Of a stretch of DNA of 64,000 bases, positions 25,869-34,708 are shown one piece after another (within the stretch, counting starts at the first letter, position 1; each line of letters starts with the position of its first letter). The translations under genes were made by a program, and so were the position numbers. The notes beneath the pieces were generated by a model, which made no database searches, was not told the DNA's origin, and saw only the letters and a list, made by a program, of their open reading frames with translations. The stretch lies in the NCBI RefSeq assembly GCF_900129755.1, contig NZ_FQWT01000006.1, positions 205,328 through 269,327 of the forward strand, given 5' to 3'. The stretch is from Chryseobacterium oranimense. GTDB taxonomy: Bacteria > Bacteroidota > Bacteroidia > Flavobacteriales > Weeksellaceae.

Positions 25869-27344
25869 ATGAACCAAACAATGATTCAGTTTTTCCACTG
25901 GTATTCTGAAGGAGAAGGAAAATTATGGAAAGAAGCAGAAAAACAGGCTGCATATCTGGCAAAATTAGGAATCACGTCTGTATGGTTTCCCCCTGCCTAT
26001 AAAGGGACTAACGGAGGCTACTCAGTAGGATATGATGCCTATGACCTGTATGATCTGGGAGAATTTGACCAGAAAGGAAGCCTTCCTACCAAATACGGAA
26101 CCAGTACGGACTATATCAATGCTATCAAAGCTTTAAAGAAGGAGAATATAGAGATTATTGTAGATATTGTCCTGGGCCATAAGGCCGGAGGGGATGAACT
26201 TGAAAAATTCAAAGCTGTAAAAGTAGACGAAAACAACAGGGAAAAAGTTATTTCCGATGTTATCGAAATAGAATCTTATACTAAATTCACATTTCCTGGG
26301 AGAGGAAAAAAATATTCTGATTTTGAATGGAACTTCACCTGCTTCAGCGGAGTGGATTATGCTGAAGGTATGGATTCCCATATTTTTAAAATACAGTCGG
26401 AATACGGTAATGACTGGGAAGAAATGATTGATGACGAAAAAGGAAATTATGATTACCTGATGTACAACGATATCGAGCACCGTAATCCTTTTGTACGTGA
26501 AGAATTGAACAGCTGGGCAGAATGGTATTTTAATCTGACTGATTTTGACGGAGTAAGACTGGATGCCCTAAAACATATTTCATTTGATTTTTACAAAGAA
26601 TGGCTAACCATGCTCCGCTCCAATTCCGGTAAAAATATTTTTGCTGTCGGGGAATACTGGGCCCCGGGGCAGCTCAATCTTCTTCAGAAGTACATTGAGG
26701 TAACCGAAGGCTGCATGAGTCTTTTTGACAGTTCACTGCAAAATAATTTTTATACTGCTTCCAGAGAGGGCGGCTCTTATGACCTCCGCAGAATCTTCGA
26801 TGAGACTCTCACACAGGCAGACCCCATGCATTCCGTAAGCCTTGTGGATAATCATGACACCCAGCCTCTTCAGGACCTTGAAGCTCCGGTAGAAGCCTGG
26901 TTTAAGCCCATAGCCTATGCACTGATCCTGCTTCGTGAGGATGGCTATCCATGTGTGTTTTATCCCGACCTGTATGGCGCCCATTACATCGATAAGGATA
27001 AAGAAGGTAACGATCAGGAAATTTTCCTGGAAAAAGTGGATGGCATCGAGGAACTGCTTCAAGCAAGAAAAGAACACGCCTACGGTACGCAAAGGGATTA
27101 TTTTGAAGATGCCAACTGCCTTGGATGGACCCGTGAAGGAGATGATGAACATTCAGGATGCGCTGTGGTTCTCAGTAATAAAGAGGCTTACAACAAGCCG
27201 ATGGAAATAGGAAAACAGTATGCAGGCAAAAGCTTCAAAGATATCCTAAAAAGGTTTGAGGAAACAGTAACCGTCGATGAAAACGGATGGGGAAATTTCC
27301 CTGTTCCCGCAGGAAATGTAAGTGTATGGATTCCTGAATCTTAA
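25869..27344 (+). CDS. Cytoplasmic alpha-amylase (GH13)
   Basis: The 491-residue enzyme begins NQTMIQFFHWYSEGEGKLW without a signal peptide, as in the GH13_5 cytoplasmic amylases of liquefying type. Catalytic residues fit Asp232 (DGVRLDALKHI), Glu262 (FAVGEYWAPG) and Asp330 (LVDNHDTQ). The first conserved region is VDIVLGHKAGGD near residue 98. It should hydrolyse internal alpha-1,4-glucan bonds of storage or imported maltodextrins. It stands alone, without a sus-type locus. TATCTTGT at 25841 may be a weak promoter. Confidence 0.92.
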   Translation: MNQTMIQFFHWYSEGEGKLWKEAEKQAAYLAKLGITSVWFPPAYKGTNGGYSVGYDAYDLYDLGEFDQKGSLPTKYGTSTDYINAIKALKKENIEIIVDIVLGHKAGGDELEKFKAVKVDENNREKVISDVIEIESYTKFTFPGRGKKYSDFEWNFTCFSGVDYAEGMDSHIFKIQSEYGNDWEEMIDDEKGNYDYLMYNDIEHRNPFVREELNSWAEWYFNLTDFDGVRLDALKHISFDFYKEWLTMLRSNSGKNIFAVGEYWAPGQLNLLQKYIEVTEGCMSLFDSSLQNNFYTASREGGSYDLRRIFDETLTQADPMHSVSLVDNHDTQPLQDLEAPVEAWFKPIAYALILLREDGYPCVFYPDLYGAHYIDKDKEGNDQEIFLEKVDGIEELLQARKEHAYGTQRDYFEDANCLGWTREGDDEHSGCAVVLSNKEAYNKPMEIGKQYAGKSFKDILKRFEETVTVDENGWGNFPVPAGNVSVWIPES

Positions 27345-27356
27345 ATCAGTAATTTA

Positions 27357-28703
27357 TTATTGAAAGCTTATTTTCCGGATTTTTAGAATTTCCGGTCTTT
27401 CCGAATAATCAGAAATATATCCGCTTCTGGCAAACTCCGCCCAAAGCGCTCTCAGTTTTTTTCCGTTTTCATGAATATAAGACCACGGAATATCTTTGAG
27501 CATCACGGAGGATTTCCAGGCGGATTCATTTCCGAAAATCAGAGGAAGATCAATACAATGCGGAGCCCCGACATGGCTGTTTTCCAAACCGGAATGAATT
27601 CTGAATAAATACACATTCCCTCCTGCTTTTGAATAGTTTTCTGCAAATATCTTTGCAGGGTTTCCATAGATGAGCTCAGTAGTTTTTTCAACGGTTTTAT
27701 CCATGATCTTCAACCCTAAACCTTTTCCAAAGTATTTGTTTAAGGCGTCCGAAGTTTTAAGGTAAAAAGCAGTTTCATCATTATTCAAACCAATCAGGAC
27801 ATCATATTTTTCAGCAGCGGCATTCCATTTATCTACCGATTCCTCTTCTTTACATAAGGGCGGAAAGCCATACTGTACGCCAAAAGGCATAGCCGCTTTT
27901 AAACCATACCTGATAACAGACGGTACAAATTTTCCGTATTCATCCATCATTTTTAAAACATCGGTTTCGTCTTTCAAGACTTCCGTTTTCTTCAGAAATT
28001 CAGCGGACATTTTCTGTCTTTTATGACGTAATCCCAGCGGAGCACTCTGAATGATCACTCTTTGGAATAAGCCCTCAACACCTTCGGAAATCATAAGATG
28101 GGCAATAGCATCCCCTCCTGACGACTGCCCTAGCAAGGTAATATTTTCAGGATCACCGCCAAATTCCGAAATATAGGTTTTGATCCATTTTAAAGCTTCT
28201 ATCATATCAAACAGTCCTAAATTCGGCGGTCTGCTATCATTACCTCCCAAAAAGCCGAAAAGCCCGAGTCTGTAAGAAACGGTTACGACCATGATCTCCT
28301 GTTCTTTTACCCATTCACTGGGATCAGAGGTAGGAAGATCACCACATCCTATTTCATGGGAACCCCCGTGAATCCATACCACAACAGGAAGCTTCCCCTG
28401 GTCTGTAAAATGGGCGGGACGGAAGATGGAGAGATATTGGGTCGATTCATCCGGATCAAAGTTTTCAATCTGGGTAGGACCAATCATTTTTTCTACCAGC
28501 GGACTGATGGCCTGCGGACAGACAGGCGTTTTATCCGGAAAAATGATTTCTGAAGGAGACGGCTGCTCTGCCACAGGTTTCTGAAATCTTTCAGATCGGG
28601 CATATCGGATACTTCCGGCCTTGATGATGCCGTTACTTTTTAAAGCTATAACTTTCCCGAAAGAAGTCTGAAAAATATGGGTTGTACTCTGCTCGCCCGT
28701 CAT
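27357..28703 (-). CDS. Type-B carboxylesterase/lipase
   Basis: The 448-residue protein shows the carboxylesterase layout: LPVVVWIHGGSHEIGCGD (oxyanion), VTVSYRLGLFGFLG, and the nucleophile elbow LLGQSSGGDAIAHLM near residue 193. The acid is probably in the LIGLNNDETAFYL region, and the catalytic histidine in SHVGAPHCIDLPLIFGNE. No signal peptide is visible, so it is predicted cytoplasmic, unlike many family members. It is slightly shorter than the typical 480-540. It is convergent with the amylase gene, with only 12 bases between stops. Confidence 0.88.
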   Translation of the reverse strand: MTGEQSTTHIFQTSFGKVIALKSNGIIKAGSIRYARSERFQKPVAEQPSPSEIIFPDKTPVCPQAISPLVEKMIGPTQIENFDPDESTQYLSIFRPAHFTDQGKLPVVVWIHGGSHEIGCGDLPTSDPSEWVKEQEIMVVTVSYRLGLFGFLGGNDSRPPNLGLFDMIEALKWIKTYISEFGGDPENITLLGQSSGGDAIAHLMISEGVEGLFQRVIIQSAPLGLRHKRQKMSAEFLKKTEVLKDETDVLKMMDEYGKFVPSVIRYGLKAAMPFGVQYGFPPLCKEEESVDKWNAAAEKYDVLIGLNNDETAFYLKTSDALNKYFGKGLGLKIMDKTVEKTTELIYGNPAKIFAENYSKAGGNVYLFRIHSGLENSHVGAPHCIDLPLIFGNESAWKSSVMLKDIPWSYIHENGKKLRALWAEFARSGYISDYSERPEILKIRKISFQ

Positions 28704-28875
28704 TTAGAAACTTTGAAAAAAACTATCTATTAAAATTAATTCAGTTTTTTGAAATGAGAAAATTTTTCCCCGGGTTTTAATGCTAAAAAATGAGGTTAAA
28801 CACAAATGGCTCTAATTTTTAAAGCTAATTTTCACAAACACTTTATTAAAATGTACTGTTATACTTTCAAAATGA

Positions 28876-29787
28876 TCAGTTTAAAGTTTTGTATTCACTC
28901 GGGGAAATGCCAACTTTAGTTTTGAATAGCCTGGTAAAATGCTGAGGATATTTAAAACCGAGATCATAAGAAATTTCACTGATTGATTTCGCAGGATCAA
29001 GAATCTGCTCTTTGGCAATATCAATCAGTTTGTTGTGTATAAATTCCTGAGCGGAAACGCCTAATTCTTTTTTGATCAGATCTCCGAAATAATTCGCGGA
29101 CAGGTTCAGTTTTTCTGCGAAATAATTGACCATTGGAAAGCCTATATTTTTTGGATTGTCAGATTTAAAATAATCATCCACCAGATTCTCAAATTTACCG
29201 ATAACTCCCTGGTTAATATGATCTCTTGTGATAAACTGGCGGTCGTAGAAACGCATACAGTAATTTAAAAATAATTCGATATTATTAACAATCAAAGACT
29301 TGCTATGTTTATCGATAGACTGCTCAAGCTCGAACTTTATATTTTTAAAACACTCTAAAATGATCTCCCTCTCTTTTTCAGAAAGGTGCAGTGCTTCATG
29401 CACATCATAAGAGAAAAATGAATAATCTTTTATGTTCTTTCCTAAATTGGTTCCTTTGATGAGATCCGGATGAAAAATTAAGGCATAGCCTGCCGGCTGA
29501 ATCCATTTTCCTTTATTGTAAATTCCATACGTTTGCCCAGGTGCGATGAAAACCAATGTTCCTTCCTGATAATCGTAACTGTTTTTTCCATAAAACATAT
29601 CCCCGCACATCACATCCTTCAAAAAAACGGTATAAAAACCGAACGTCCTTTTATGCTGGCAAACAGGATCGGATTTTGAAAAATCAATCACACTTACCAA
29701 CGGATGCAGGGTTTCCTGCCTGGCCATTTTATTGTACTCGGATACACTGTTATAAATTTCAACTTCCTGATCTTCCATGAATTTCAT
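28876..29787 (-). CDS. AraC-family transcriptional regulator
   Basis: The protein is 303 residues from ATG 29787; ATG 29778 is an equal alternative. It has a cupin-like sensor half (TLVFIAPGQTYGIYNKG) and a C-terminal double helix-turn-helix (FAEKLNLSANYFGDLIKKELG, then ISEISYDLGFKYPQHFTRLFKTKVGISPSEY). A -7 box at 29800-29807 lies inside the longer open frame that begins at 29928, so the long version is not the real protein. It is divergent from the zinc alcohol dehydrogenase, a typical regulator-target arrangement. Confidence 0.9.
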   Translation of the reverse strand: MKFMEDQEVEIYNSVSEYNKMARQETLHPLVSVIDFSKSDPVCQHKRTFGFYTVFLKDVMCGDMFYGKNSYDYQEGTLVFIAPGQTYGIYNKGKWIQPAGYALIFHPDLIKGTNLGKNIKDYSFFSYDVHEALHLSEKEREIILECFKNIKFELEQSIDKHSKSLIVNNIELFLNYCMRFYDRQFITRDHINQGVIGKFENLVDDYFKSDNPKNIGFPMVNYFAEKLNLSANYFGDLIKKELGVSAQEFIHNKLIDIAKEQILDPAKSISEISYDLGFKYPQHFTRLFKTKVGISPSEYKTLN

Positions 29788-29799
29788 TTTAATCTTATT

Positions 29800-29807
29800 C
29801 AAAATTA
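29800..29807 (-). promoter_or_regulatory. TAnnTTTG -7 box for the AraC regulator
   Basis: On the minus strand the site reads TAATTTTG and would give a start site near 29796, about nine bases before ATG 29787. Confidence 0.45.
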
Positions 29808-29955
29808 CCATTTTCCTTCGTACCTTGTATGATGTCTGTAAAATTGGTAAGTATTTCGGTAATCTGTATAAGCTGCATTTATTTAAAAGTATCGATTTTT
29901 GTACTGTCATGAAATATAGACAACTCAATTTTATTAACTTAAATTAAATATACCA

Positions 29956-31011
29956 ATGAGTACATTAACAGTAAAAGCCTATGGTGCTGAATCAGCTACG
30001 GCGGATCTGAAAGAAATGAATATCGAAAGAAGAGTAACCACACCTAAAGATGTAGAAATTGAAATTCTATATTGCGGGGTATGTCATTCTGACCTCCATA
30101 CAGCCAGAAATGACTGGGGTGGATCTTTATATCCTGTAGTTCCGGGACATGAAATTGTGGGGAGAATTACCAATGTAGGAAGTGAGGTTACCAAATTTAA
30201 GGTGGGAGATCTTGCAGCAGTAGGATGCATGGTAGATTCCTGCGGACATTGCGACAGCTGTAAAGAGGATCTTGAGCAGTATTGCCTGAACGGATTTACA
30301 GGAACATATAACGGAAAAGACAAACATTTGGGAGGTCATACTTTTGGAGGATATTCCGAGAAAGTAGTTGTAGATGAACATTTTGTTTTAAGCGTACCGG
30401 AAAATCTGGACCTGGCAGCAGTAGCTCCACTTCTTTGCGCCGGTATTACCACATGGTCTCCACTAAGACACTGGAATGTTGGTCCTAACTCTAAAGTTGC
30501 GGTAGTAGGTTTGGGTGGACTGGGACATATGGCTATCAAATTAGCAAAGGGACTGGGTGCGGAAGTTACCCTGTTCTCAAGAACTCCGGGAAAAACCGAG
30601 GATGCCAAACAACTGGGAGCTGATCACGTGATTATTTCTACGGATGATGCACAAATGGACACTGTAAAAGGGAAATTCGACCTGATTATCGATACGGTTC
30701 CTTACGAACATGAAATCAATCCTTATATGCAGACGCTTAGTCTGAACGGAACTCTTGTTCTTGTAGGATTTGTAGGGGAATTCCAGAATGCTGAAGTAAG
30801 CACAAGACCTATGATTTTCCAGCGTCGTTCGGTTGCAGGATCATTAATCGGAGGTATTGCCGAAACCCAGGAACTACTTGATTTCTGTGGAAAACATAAT
30901 ATTGTTTCGGATATTGAGCTTATCAAGATGCAGGATATTAATCAGGCTTATGAAAGAATGATCAAGAGTGATGTGAAATACCGCTTCGTTATTGACATGC
31001 AGTCTTTATAA
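29956..31011 (+). CDS. Zinc-dependent NAD(P) alcohol dehydrogenase
   Basis: The 351-residue medium-chain dehydrogenase has the catalytic-zinc cysteine in CGVCHSDLHTARNDWGG, the VPGHEIVGR segment, the structural-zinc cluster CGHCDSCKEDLEQYC, and the nucleotide-binding VAVVGLGGLGHMAIKLAKG. It belongs to the YahK/cinnamyl-alcohol dehydrogenase branch that reduces aldehydes, usually with NADPH. It is cytoplasmic. It is divergent from the AraC regulator, which probably senses an aldehyde or alcohol and controls it. A terminator follows. Confidence 0.92.
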   Translation: MSTLTVKAYGAESATADLKEMNIERRVTTPKDVEIEILYCGVCHSDLHTARNDWGGSLYPVVPGHEIVGRITNVGSEVTKFKVGDLAAVGCMVDSCGHCDSCKEDLEQYCLNGFTGTYNGKDKHLGGHTFGGYSEKVVVDEHFVLSVPENLDLAAVAPLLCAGITTWSPLRHWNVGPNSKVAVVGLGGLGHMAIKLAKGLGAEVTLFSRTPGKTEDAKQLGADHVIISTDDAQMDTVKGKFDLIIDTVPYEHEINPYMQTLSLNGTLVLVGFVGEFQNAEVSTRPMIFQRRSVAGSLIGGIAETQELLDFCGKHNIVSDIELIKMQDINQAYERMIKSDVKYRFVIDMQSL

Positions 31012-31028
31012 ACATTTTTCAAGATTAA

Positions 31029-31052
31029 GGCTCTTCTATGAAGAGTCTTTTT
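31029..31052 (+). terminator. Terminator after the alcohol dehydrogenase gene
   Basis: The CTCTTC/GAAGAG stem with a TAT loop runs into a T tract that also contains the end of the convergent hxlR-type gene. Confidence 0.7.
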
Positions 31053-31418
31053 TTATGCTTCATAGGATTTTTTCATATCCTGAAAAGCCCAGTCTGCCAT
31101 TGCATCGATTACCGGAGCCAATTTGAGGCCTGCTTTACTCAGTTCATAGGTAACATGCGGAGGAACTACGGGTTTTGCCGTTCTGATAATCAGTCCGTCG
31201 GCTTCCAGTTGTTTAAGATGCTGGATCAGCATTTTTTCCGTCACTTCCGGAATCGCTCTTTTTAACTCGCTGTATCTTTTCTCTCCCGTTGAAAGGTTGA
31301 ACAGAATAATCGGTTTCCAGAAACCACCTATTCTTTCCATTACATACATTACGGGACACTGTTCCAATACGCTCTTTCTGTTCTGCTGGATGGTAGAGGT
31401 TTCTTTAATTGCTGTCAT
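31053..31418 (-). CDS. HxlR-family transcriptional regulator
   Basis: The 121-residue winged-helix protein shows the family start around EQCPVMYVMERIGGFWKPIILF, the DNA-binding region RYSELKRAIPEVTEKMLIQHLKQLEADGLI, and the wing YELSKAGLKLAPVI. The single cysteine near residue 20 is where some relatives (YodB, HypR) sense electrophiles or thiol stress. It is divergent from an NmrA-type gene with shared, overlapping promoters and repeated GTAAGTAC motifs, its likely operators. Confidence 0.92.
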   Translation of the reverse strand: MTAIKETSTIQQNRKSVLEQCPVMYVMERIGGFWKPIILFNLSTGEKRYSELKRAIPEVTEKMLIQHLKQLEADGLIIRTAKPVVPPHVTYELSKAGLKLAPVIDAMADWAFQDMKKSYEA

Positions 31419-31424
31419 GATACA

Positions 31425-31459
31425 TACTTTAGGGTAAGTACTTGTATAAAAGTAAGTAC
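31425..31459. promoter_or_regulatory. Candidate HxlR operator cluster
   Basis: Two copies of GTAAGTAC (31434-31441 and 31452-31459) are exactly 18 bases apart. Each carries AAGTA that pairs with a TACTT (31425-31429 and 31439-31443), which also makes inverted repeats. The second copy runs into the -7 box of the hxlR-type gene. Confidence 0.55.
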
Positions 31460-31466
31460 AAATATA
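31459..31466 (-). promoter_or_regulatory. TAnnTTTG -7 box for the HxlR regulator
   Basis: On the minus strand the site reads TATATTTG. It overlaps both the second GTAAGTAC repeat and the plus-strand promoter by one to two bases, so one bound repressor could block both directions. Confidence 0.55.
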
Positions 31467-31472
31467 CCTTTG
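31465..31472 (+). promoter_or_regulatory. TAnnTTTG -7 box for the NmrA-type gene
   Basis: TACCTTTG lies 25 bases before ATG 31498, with a TTG at 31442-31444 at a fitting -33 distance. Confidence 0.6.
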
Positions 31473-31497
31473 TAAGAGAAATAAACAAACATTTTAT

Positions 31498-32376
31498 ATG
31501 AAAATTATTGTAACAGGTTCTTTAGGGAATACAGCAAAACCATTAGCAAAGCAACTCATTGCGGAAGGACACGATATTACTGTTGTCAGCAGCAGTGAAG
31601 CAAAGAAAGCAGAAATTGAATCTTTAGGAGCAAAAGCTGCTATCGGTTCCATTACGGATATTAATTTTTTAGTAAAGGCATTTGAAGGTGCCGACGCCGT
31701 ATTTACCATGACTCCTCCAATTATGGGGGAAACCAATATTGTGGAAAACACCGCTGAAGCAGGAAAAAACTATGCTGAAGCCATTAGAAAAAACAACGTA
31801 AAAAAGGTTGTTATGCTAAGCAGCGTAGGTGCTGATTCTCCTGTGGAAAATGGCCCGATTAAAGGACTTCATCATATTGAAGAGATATATAATGAACTGG
31901 AAAATACCTCTGTTACTTTTTTGAGAGCAGGCTATTTTTATATTAACTTTTTCAATGATATTCCACTCATTAAAAACGCAGGAATCATCGGAGGAAATTA
32001 TCCTGAGAATATCAATATTCCATTGACTCATCCTACAGATATTGCCAAAGCAGCAGCTGAAGAACTGGTGAAAAATACAGAGGGGAAAAATGTCCGTTAT
32101 GTGGTAAGCGATTTACGTACTCCTTCAGATTTTGCGAAAGTTTTAGGTACCGCTACCGGCAATCCGGAATTACCGTGGGTGGAATTTACAGATGAGCAGT
32201 CTTTTGACGGAATGGTGCAGGCCGATCTTCCACAGGAAATGGCAGAATTGTATGTTGAAATGGGCAGAGGAATGAAAACCGGTGTCATTCAGAAGGATTT
32301 TATTGAGCAGGGATCTCCGGTTGACGGCGAAATTAAATTAGAGGATTTTGCCAAAGAATTTGCTTCCAAGTTTTAA
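31498..32376 (+). CDS. NmrA-like NAD(P)-binding protein
   Basis: The 292-residue atypical short-chain dehydrogenase has an N-terminal Rossmann motif IIVTGSLGNTAKPLAKQL (a variant of GxxGxxG), VFTMTPPIMGE, and VKKVVMLSSVGAD. It resembles quinone-sensing or quinone-reducing NmrA/QorB relatives, which are often paired with HxlR regulators. Cytoplasmic. Electrophile or quinone stress control is a reasonable inference from the pairing, not shown by the sequence. Confidence 0.87.
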   Translation: MKIIVTGSLGNTAKPLAKQLIAEGHDITVVSSSEAKKAEIESLGAKAAIGSITDINFLVKAFEGADAVFTMTPPIMGETNIVENTAEAGKNYAEAIRKNNVKKVVMLSSVGADSPVENGPIKGLHHIEEIYNELENTSVTFLRAGYFYINFFNDIPLIKNAGIIGGNYPENINIPLTHPTDIAKAAAEELVKNTEGKNVRYVVSDLRTPSDFAKVLGTATGNPELPWVEFTDEQSFDGMVQADLPQEMAELYVEMGRGMKTGVIQKDFIEQGSPVDGEIKLEDFAKEFASKF

Positions 32377-32393
32377 TTTTGGATTTCTATAAA

Positions 32394-32428
32394 AAATTTT
32401 CGGCGGACCTTTGGTCCGCCGAAAATTT
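32394..32428. terminator. Strong bidirectional terminator
   Basis: A perfect stem of sixteen pairs (AAATTTTCGGCGGACC and its complement) with a TTT loop sits between the convergent NmrA-type and phosphodiesterase genes. Confidence 0.92.
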
Positions 32429-32469
32429 ATCTTCAATAAGCTATTCAAATAAAACAGCCTGAAATAAAA

Positions 32470-33753
32470 CTATTTTTTCTCCTTCAAAGTCCCTTTTAAA
32501 ACTTTGATTTTCCCGTCGATTGGCTGATCAATCTTCAATCCCAGGATTTCAGCTACCAAAGGATAAACATTGACATTGGAAAATTCGTCCACTACTACAT
32601 TATTTCTGAACTGCGGCCCCCAGGCAAAGAAAGTAGCCTTCATTTCGGGAACCAGCCTTGGATTATAGCCATGTTTTCCTACTGATGTTTTCTTTCCTTT
32701 TTCCAGAAAAATTTTTGGAGCCATTGGAACAAGGAGGATCTGGCCTATTCTGCCGTACTGGTCATCTTTAGTTCCGAAATGCAGATATTTAGGAAGTCTC
32801 TTATCCAAATATACTTCGTAATCGTCTGTTTTTCCTGCTTTTAGTTCTTTGTATACTGATTGTACCTCATCAGGATTCTTCACCACTATCCTTAATAATG
32901 TTTGGGAATTATAAAAATCAAATCTGTCTTTATTAAAAAGGATGGAAGGAATTTCTAAAGGAGTTCCGCCGTCTACTTTTATCATTCCATGGTCAGAAAC
33001 AAAAACGAAATTTACATTTTTCAATCCCAGGTTATTGACTTTCTGAACCAGATCGCCTATTGCCCTATCTATAAGATGAACTGCTTCTTCTGTTTCTTTA
33101 GCTTCGGGACCGAAATGATGGCCGCTTCCGTCCACTTCAGGAAAGTATAGTGAAATAAAATGAGGTCTTTTATCCATTGGTAATTTCAGCCAGTTGATCA
33201 CTTTATCAACCTTTTCAGAAGGGGTAAATTTTTCATGATAAGGATAATAGTAAGTAGGTCTTTTTCCGCCGGCATCACTGGCAGAGCCAACCCACATCAT
33301 AGAAGCCGAGATCATTCCCTGTTTTTCGGCCAATCCCCACAAAGGAGTTCCACCATACCAGCTTCCGTCCTCAGCATTTTTTTTGTCGCTCATGGCATAG
33401 AATTCTTTTCTTTTGTAATCGTAGAAAAAGTTATCAATCAGGCCATGATGTGAAGGGTATAGACCGGTAGCCAGGCTCCAGTGGTTAGGAAATGTTATAC
33501 TTGGGTAGCAGGGAATCATTGCTTTGGCCTGAACTCCTTCATTGGAAAGCTTTAAGAGATTTTCTGCGTTGTATTTTTTAGCATAATCATAGCGGAAGCC
33601 ATCCGTTGAGATCATGATCACATAAGGTTTGGTCTGGGCATCAACACTGTTATACCGGTTGGGAATAACGATCTGGGTGGTATCCACCGGTGCTTTCTGG
33701 GCAAAGAGTGTTAAAGAAAAAATAAGCAATAAAAAATGCAGTCCTCGCTTCAT
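32470..33753 (-). CDS. Exported nucleotide pyrophosphatase/phosphodiesterase (alkaline phosphatase superfamily)
   Basis: The 427-residue protein has a signal peptide (KRGLHFLLLIFSLTLFAQK). It carries the metal and catalytic features of the NPP family: ISTDGFRYDY, the nucleophilic Thr in PSITFPNHWSLATG near residue 87, PEVDGSGHHFGP, VSDHGM and the late GKHGYNPRL. Such enzymes hydrolyse phosphodiester or pyrophosphate bonds of nucleotides or lipids outside the cytoplasm. It is probably periplasmic. Monocistronic with its own promoter. Confidence 0.92.
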   Translation of the reverse strand: MKRGLHFLLLIFSLTLFAQKAPVDTTQIVIPNRYNSVDAQTKPYVIMISTDGFRYDYAKKYNAENLLKLSNEGVQAKAMIPCYPSITFPNHWSLATGLYPSHHGLIDNFFYDYKRKEFYAMSDKKNAEDGSWYGGTPLWGLAEKQGMISASMMWVGSASDAGGKRPTYYYPYHEKFTPSEKVDKVINWLKLPMDKRPHFISLYFPEVDGSGHHFGPEAKETEEAVHLIDRAIGDLVQKVNNLGLKNVNFVFVSDHGMIKVDGGTPLEIPSILFNKDRFDFYNSQTLLRIVVKNPDEVQSVYKELKAGKTDDYEVYLDKRLPKYLHFGTKDDQYGRIGQILLVPMAPKIFLEKGKKTSVGKHGYNPRLVPEMKATFFAWGPQFRNNVVVDEFSNVNVYPLVAEILGLKIDQPIDGKIKVLKGTLKEKK

Positions 33754-33767
33754 TATAGAAATTTTAG

Positions 33768-33775
33768 CAAAGTTA
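33768..33775 (-). promoter_or_regulatory. TAnnTTTG -7 box for the phosphodiesterase gene
   Basis: On the minus strand the site reads TAACTTTG. Its predicted start site lies about eleven bases before the ATG at 33753. Confidence 0.5.
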
Positions 33776-33871
33776 CGGCCTAAATTTCTCCCGGAAAAGT
33801 TTATAAGATTAAAAGTATATTAAAACAGATCAAAAGTTTGATCTCAGGTTTTTTCATCCATTTTGAAAACA

Positions 33872-33901
33872 AAAAATACCTCCGGATATCAGAGGTATTT
33901 T
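33872..33901 (-). terminator. Terminator of the five-gene redox operon
   Basis: The stem AAAATACCTC/GAGGTATTTT is followed on the minus strand by a T run, 20 bases beyond the stop of the last gene. Confidence 0.8.
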
Positions 33902-33920
33902 AGATAATATTTACATTTAA

Positions 33921-34706
33921 TTATTCTTTAATCAGCTTTTCATAAGACAGGTTTCCATCTTTCAGAGTGATCTCAAAATAATAAATTCCCGGTTTCAGAT
34001 CTCTTACATTGATGGTTTCTCCGTCAGGCTTTACAGATTTTATTTTTCTTCCTGCGGATTCATAAATGTCTACAGATTTTATTTTATCTGCATTTTTAAT
34101 GGTAACGGTTTCTTTGGCAGGATTTGGATAAAGAACGACTTTATTGTTTACTGCTTCTACATCATTGGTTCCCAAAACGGCAAAAGATCCGCTGGTAACT
34201 GATGTGTTGGCAGCTCCTCCATGCGGCGCTATCGTTAAACCTGCTGTACCTGTGATGACACATTTGGCGCTGATACTGGTTGCGGTGGCATAATTAAACT
34301 GGTTATCATTGGCACCGTCTGCTGTTGTCATATTACGTTCATATGCCATTGAAACTGTGGATCCGGATATCGTTGGTGCATTAATTACCGTCCAGTCCTG
34401 AGTATCTGCATCATACACTCCGATTCCTCCCAGATGCCTGTCAACAAAGCCTTCGTTACTGTATGTCAAAGCATCTGTGGGAGCCCCGGACATACCGGAA
34501 TTGGCAGCGCTTCTGAATGTAAACCCGAACCATCGGTCCGAAGGTCCCGTAAGGTCCAGCCGAACTTTATTTGTTGTATTATTCAGGGTAATTTTGCCTG
34601 TTACTGTTCTTGTACCCACCGTACATGTCATAACTCCTGTGGATTTTTGTTGCGAAAAGGCCAAAAATCCTACGATTAATAGTAAAGAAGATAGTACTTT
34701 TTTCAT
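33921..34706 (-). CDS. T9SS-exported DOMON-like (putative heme b) protein
   Basis: The 261-residue protein has a signal peptide (residues 1-19) and a type A T9SS tail beginning VVLYPNPAKETVTI near residue 190 and ending YEKLIKE. The middle reads like a DOMON domain: KVRLDLTGPSDRWFGFTF, then NSGMSG, an AYERNMTTADGANDNQFNYA segment, and IAPHGG. In heme-binding DOMON proteins such as the cellobiose dehydrogenase cytochrome, a Met and a His about 98 residues apart bind the heme. Here Met72 and His162 are 90 apart in equivalent positions. It is the last gene of an operon with cytochrome c, YceI and a barrel protein. The domain call is by eye; heme binding is inference. Confidence 0.72.
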   Translation of the reverse strand: MKKVLSSLLLIVGFLAFSQQKSTGVMTCTVGTRTVTGKITLNNTTNKVRLDLTGPSDRWFGFTFRSAANSGMSGAPTDALTYSNEGFVDRHLGGIGVYDADTQDWTVINAPTISGSTVSMAYERNMTTADGANDNQFNYATATSISAKCVITGTAGLTIAPHGGAANTSVTSGSFAVLGTNDVEAVNNKVVLYPNPAKETVTIKNADKIKSVDIYESAGRKIKSVKPDGETINVRDLKPGIYYFEITLKDGNLSYEKLIKE

Positions 34707-34708
34707 GC

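Noticed and set aside
29788..29928. Longer N-terminus for the AraC regulator
   Set aside because: A -7 box at 29800-29807 is inside it and the extra residues do not look like a domain.
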